Assembly (NCBI GenBank): GCA_030040515.1
Contig: JASHTO010000722.1
Span: 1 to 6,739, forward strand
DNA: 6,739 nucleotides
Reading direction: 5' to 3'
Source of the DNA: Terriglobia bacterium
GTDB lineage: Bacteria > Acidobacteriota > Terriglobia > UBA7540
Shown: positions 6,205 to 6,739 of the stretch, piece after piece
How the letters are laid out: every line of letters begins with the position of its first letter
How positions within the stretch are numbered: the first letter of the stretch is position 1
Notes under the pieces: generated by a model
Databases searched by the model: none
Told to the model about the DNA's origin: nothing
What the model saw: only the letters and a program-made list of their open reading frames with translations
Position numbers and translations under genes: made by a program

Positions 6205-6375
6205 TCAGGAGGTTTTTCGTTGGTGTTTGCAGCTTGCCTGGGTGGTCTGGACCTTGCCGCAGGTCAAGGCGCGGGTTTCAAAGACGCGCTCGTGGCGCAC
6301 CGCCGGCTTCGCGTAGGGCTTGCGCTTCTTCGGCTGCCCTTCCGGCGGGATTTCGGGATTTTCCGTATCCGGCAT
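6205..6375 (-). CDS. Small peptide gene, candidate RiPP precursor (56 aa)
   Basis: Reading the minus strand from ATG at 6375 to TGA at 6205-6207 gives 56 residues. The first 15 are acidic and proline-rich (ENPEIPPEGQP). A basic KKRK (16-19) follows, then KPYAKPAVRHERVFET (19-34), and a tail ALTCGKVQTTQASC (36-49) ending KHQRKTS with Cys39 and Cys49. The Y21-x-x-P24-x-V26 spacing matches the leader motif (YxxPxL) that PqqD-like recognition domains bind in lasso-peptide precursors; the usual Gly four residues later is Arg30 here. Third-position GC is about 78% by hand count, like a real gene in this genome. It sits 14 bases upstream of the S26 protease in the same orientation, and the ribosome binding site is weak. 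The RiPP role is inference: no modification enzyme is present in the window. It could instead be an uncharacterised small protein translated with the protease. Confidence 0.65.
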   Translation of the reverse strand: MPDTENPEIPPEGQPKKRKPYAKPAVRHERVFETRALTCGKVQTTQASCKHQRKTS

Positions 6376-6438
6376 TCTGCGCGCCGCTCTTCAGACTTGT
6401 ATGCTAACAAATTCCCCGCCTGGCCTCCAGCAGGATGC

Positions 6439-6488
6439 TGTAGCGGCGGTCTATCGACCGCCGACGGCGCTCGTCGAGCGCCGCTACA
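6439..6488. repeat. Dispersed palindromic repeat, copy 5; possible terminator of the secreted-protein gene
   Basis: Outer arms TGTAGCGGC (6439-6447) and GCCGCTACA (6480-6488) enclose two further perfect hairpins: CGGCGGTC/GACCGCCG (6444-6451 and 6456-6463) and CGGCGCTC/GAGCGCCG (6465-6472 and 6476-6483). The inner arms overlap the outer ones, so alternative folds compete. The element lies 8 bases past the stop of the minus-strand gene at 6497 and ahead of the small peptide gene. That suits a transcription barrier between the two, although no T-run follows. Confidence 0.85.
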
Positions 6489-6496
6489 ACGCGGCC

Positions 6497-6739
6497 TCAC
6501 TGCAATCCCGACTGCGTTGCTGACACCGCGCAGCCGCCTGTTCCTCCCGTCCCGCACTGGTTCAGGAGCGTCGAGAAATAGATGTTCGATGCACCGGCGG
6601 CGCCGTTATCAATCACGATTCCGCTCACGCCCCCCGCTTCCGCGAGCGAGCCATTGGGCGTGGCGGAGCTGGCCATAACCCCACTCGCGGGAGCCGTGAA
6701 TCCCATGATGCAGCCGACGGTGGCACTTTGACCGGCGCA
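6497..6739 (-). CDS. C-terminal end of a secreted hypothetical protein (partial, runs off the window)
   Basis: The frame is open from the right edge of the window (6739) to the stop at 6497, giving 80 residues; the methionine at 6706 is probably internal. The sequence is rich in Gly, Ser, Ala and Thr with few charges and has spaced cysteines: TVGCIMGFTAP, then SLAEAGGVSGIVIDN, NIYFSTLLNQC and TGGCAVSATQSGLQ at the end. This style matches the C-termini of large exported beta-rich proteins common in Acidobacteriota genomes, whose function is not known to me. The resemblance is from memory and not verified. The signal peptide and most of the protein lie outside the window. The repeat at 6439-6488 follows directly. 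Confidence 0.7.
   Translation of the reverse strand, partial: CAGQSATVGCIMGFTAPASGVMASSATPNGSLAEAGGVSGIVIDNGAAGASNIYFSTLLNQCGTGGTGGCAVSATQSGLQ

Noticed and set aside
6220..6678. Plus-strand open frame of 152 codons across the right end
   Set aside because: It runs antisense to the small peptide gene, through the palindromic repeat and antisense to the secreted-protein frame; composition is implausible.

Overview
The window looks like a piece of a GC-rich Acidobacteriota chromosome. This is inferred from three things: dispersed palindromic repeats of the form TGTAGCGG...CCGCTACA (five related copies here), the style of the secreted protein at the right edge, and the mix of a membrane RsbU-type phosphatase with a secreted prolidase-like amidohydrolase. 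No rRNA, tRNA or CRISPR array is visible, and species-level placement cannot be made from the sequence alone.

Layout. Positions 1-475 hold no convincing gene but contain two small perfect palindromes built on CAGACACC/GGTGTCTG; one lies just past the stop of the next gene. Positions 476-2542 (minus) encode a four-helix membrane protein with a large extracytoplasmic domain, a HAMP domain and a C-terminal PP2C/SpoIIE phosphatase. Positions 2543-3117 are a divergent intergenic region with three repeat copies. Positions 3118-4440 (plus) encode an exported metal-dependent amidohydrolase with a strong ribosome binding site. Positions 4441-4939 are gene-free, with a fourth repeat copy and a G-rich tract. 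Positions 4940 to about 5554 (minus) are the wreck of an IS1182-type transposase. Positions 5636-6190 (minus) encode a small soluble S26-type serine protease with a Ser/His active site. Immediately upstream of it, at 6205-6375 (minus), is a 56-codon ORF that resembles a modified-peptide (RiPP) precursor. Positions 6497-6739 (minus) are the C-terminal end of a secreted, cysteine-containing protein that runs off the window, followed by the fifth repeat copy.

How the parts relate. The phosphatase and the amidohydrolase look like independent chromosomal genes. The most interesting unit is the right-hand pair: a small peptide with a lasso-like Y-x-x-P-x-V leader motif and a two-cysteine tail, encoded 14 bases ahead of a soluble S26 protease, with transposase debris starting within about 80 bases of the protease stop. 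One reading is a peptide maturation cassette whose downstream partners lie elsewhere or were lost to the IS insertion. That is inference: no modification enzyme, PqqD-like recognition protein or transporter is present in this window.
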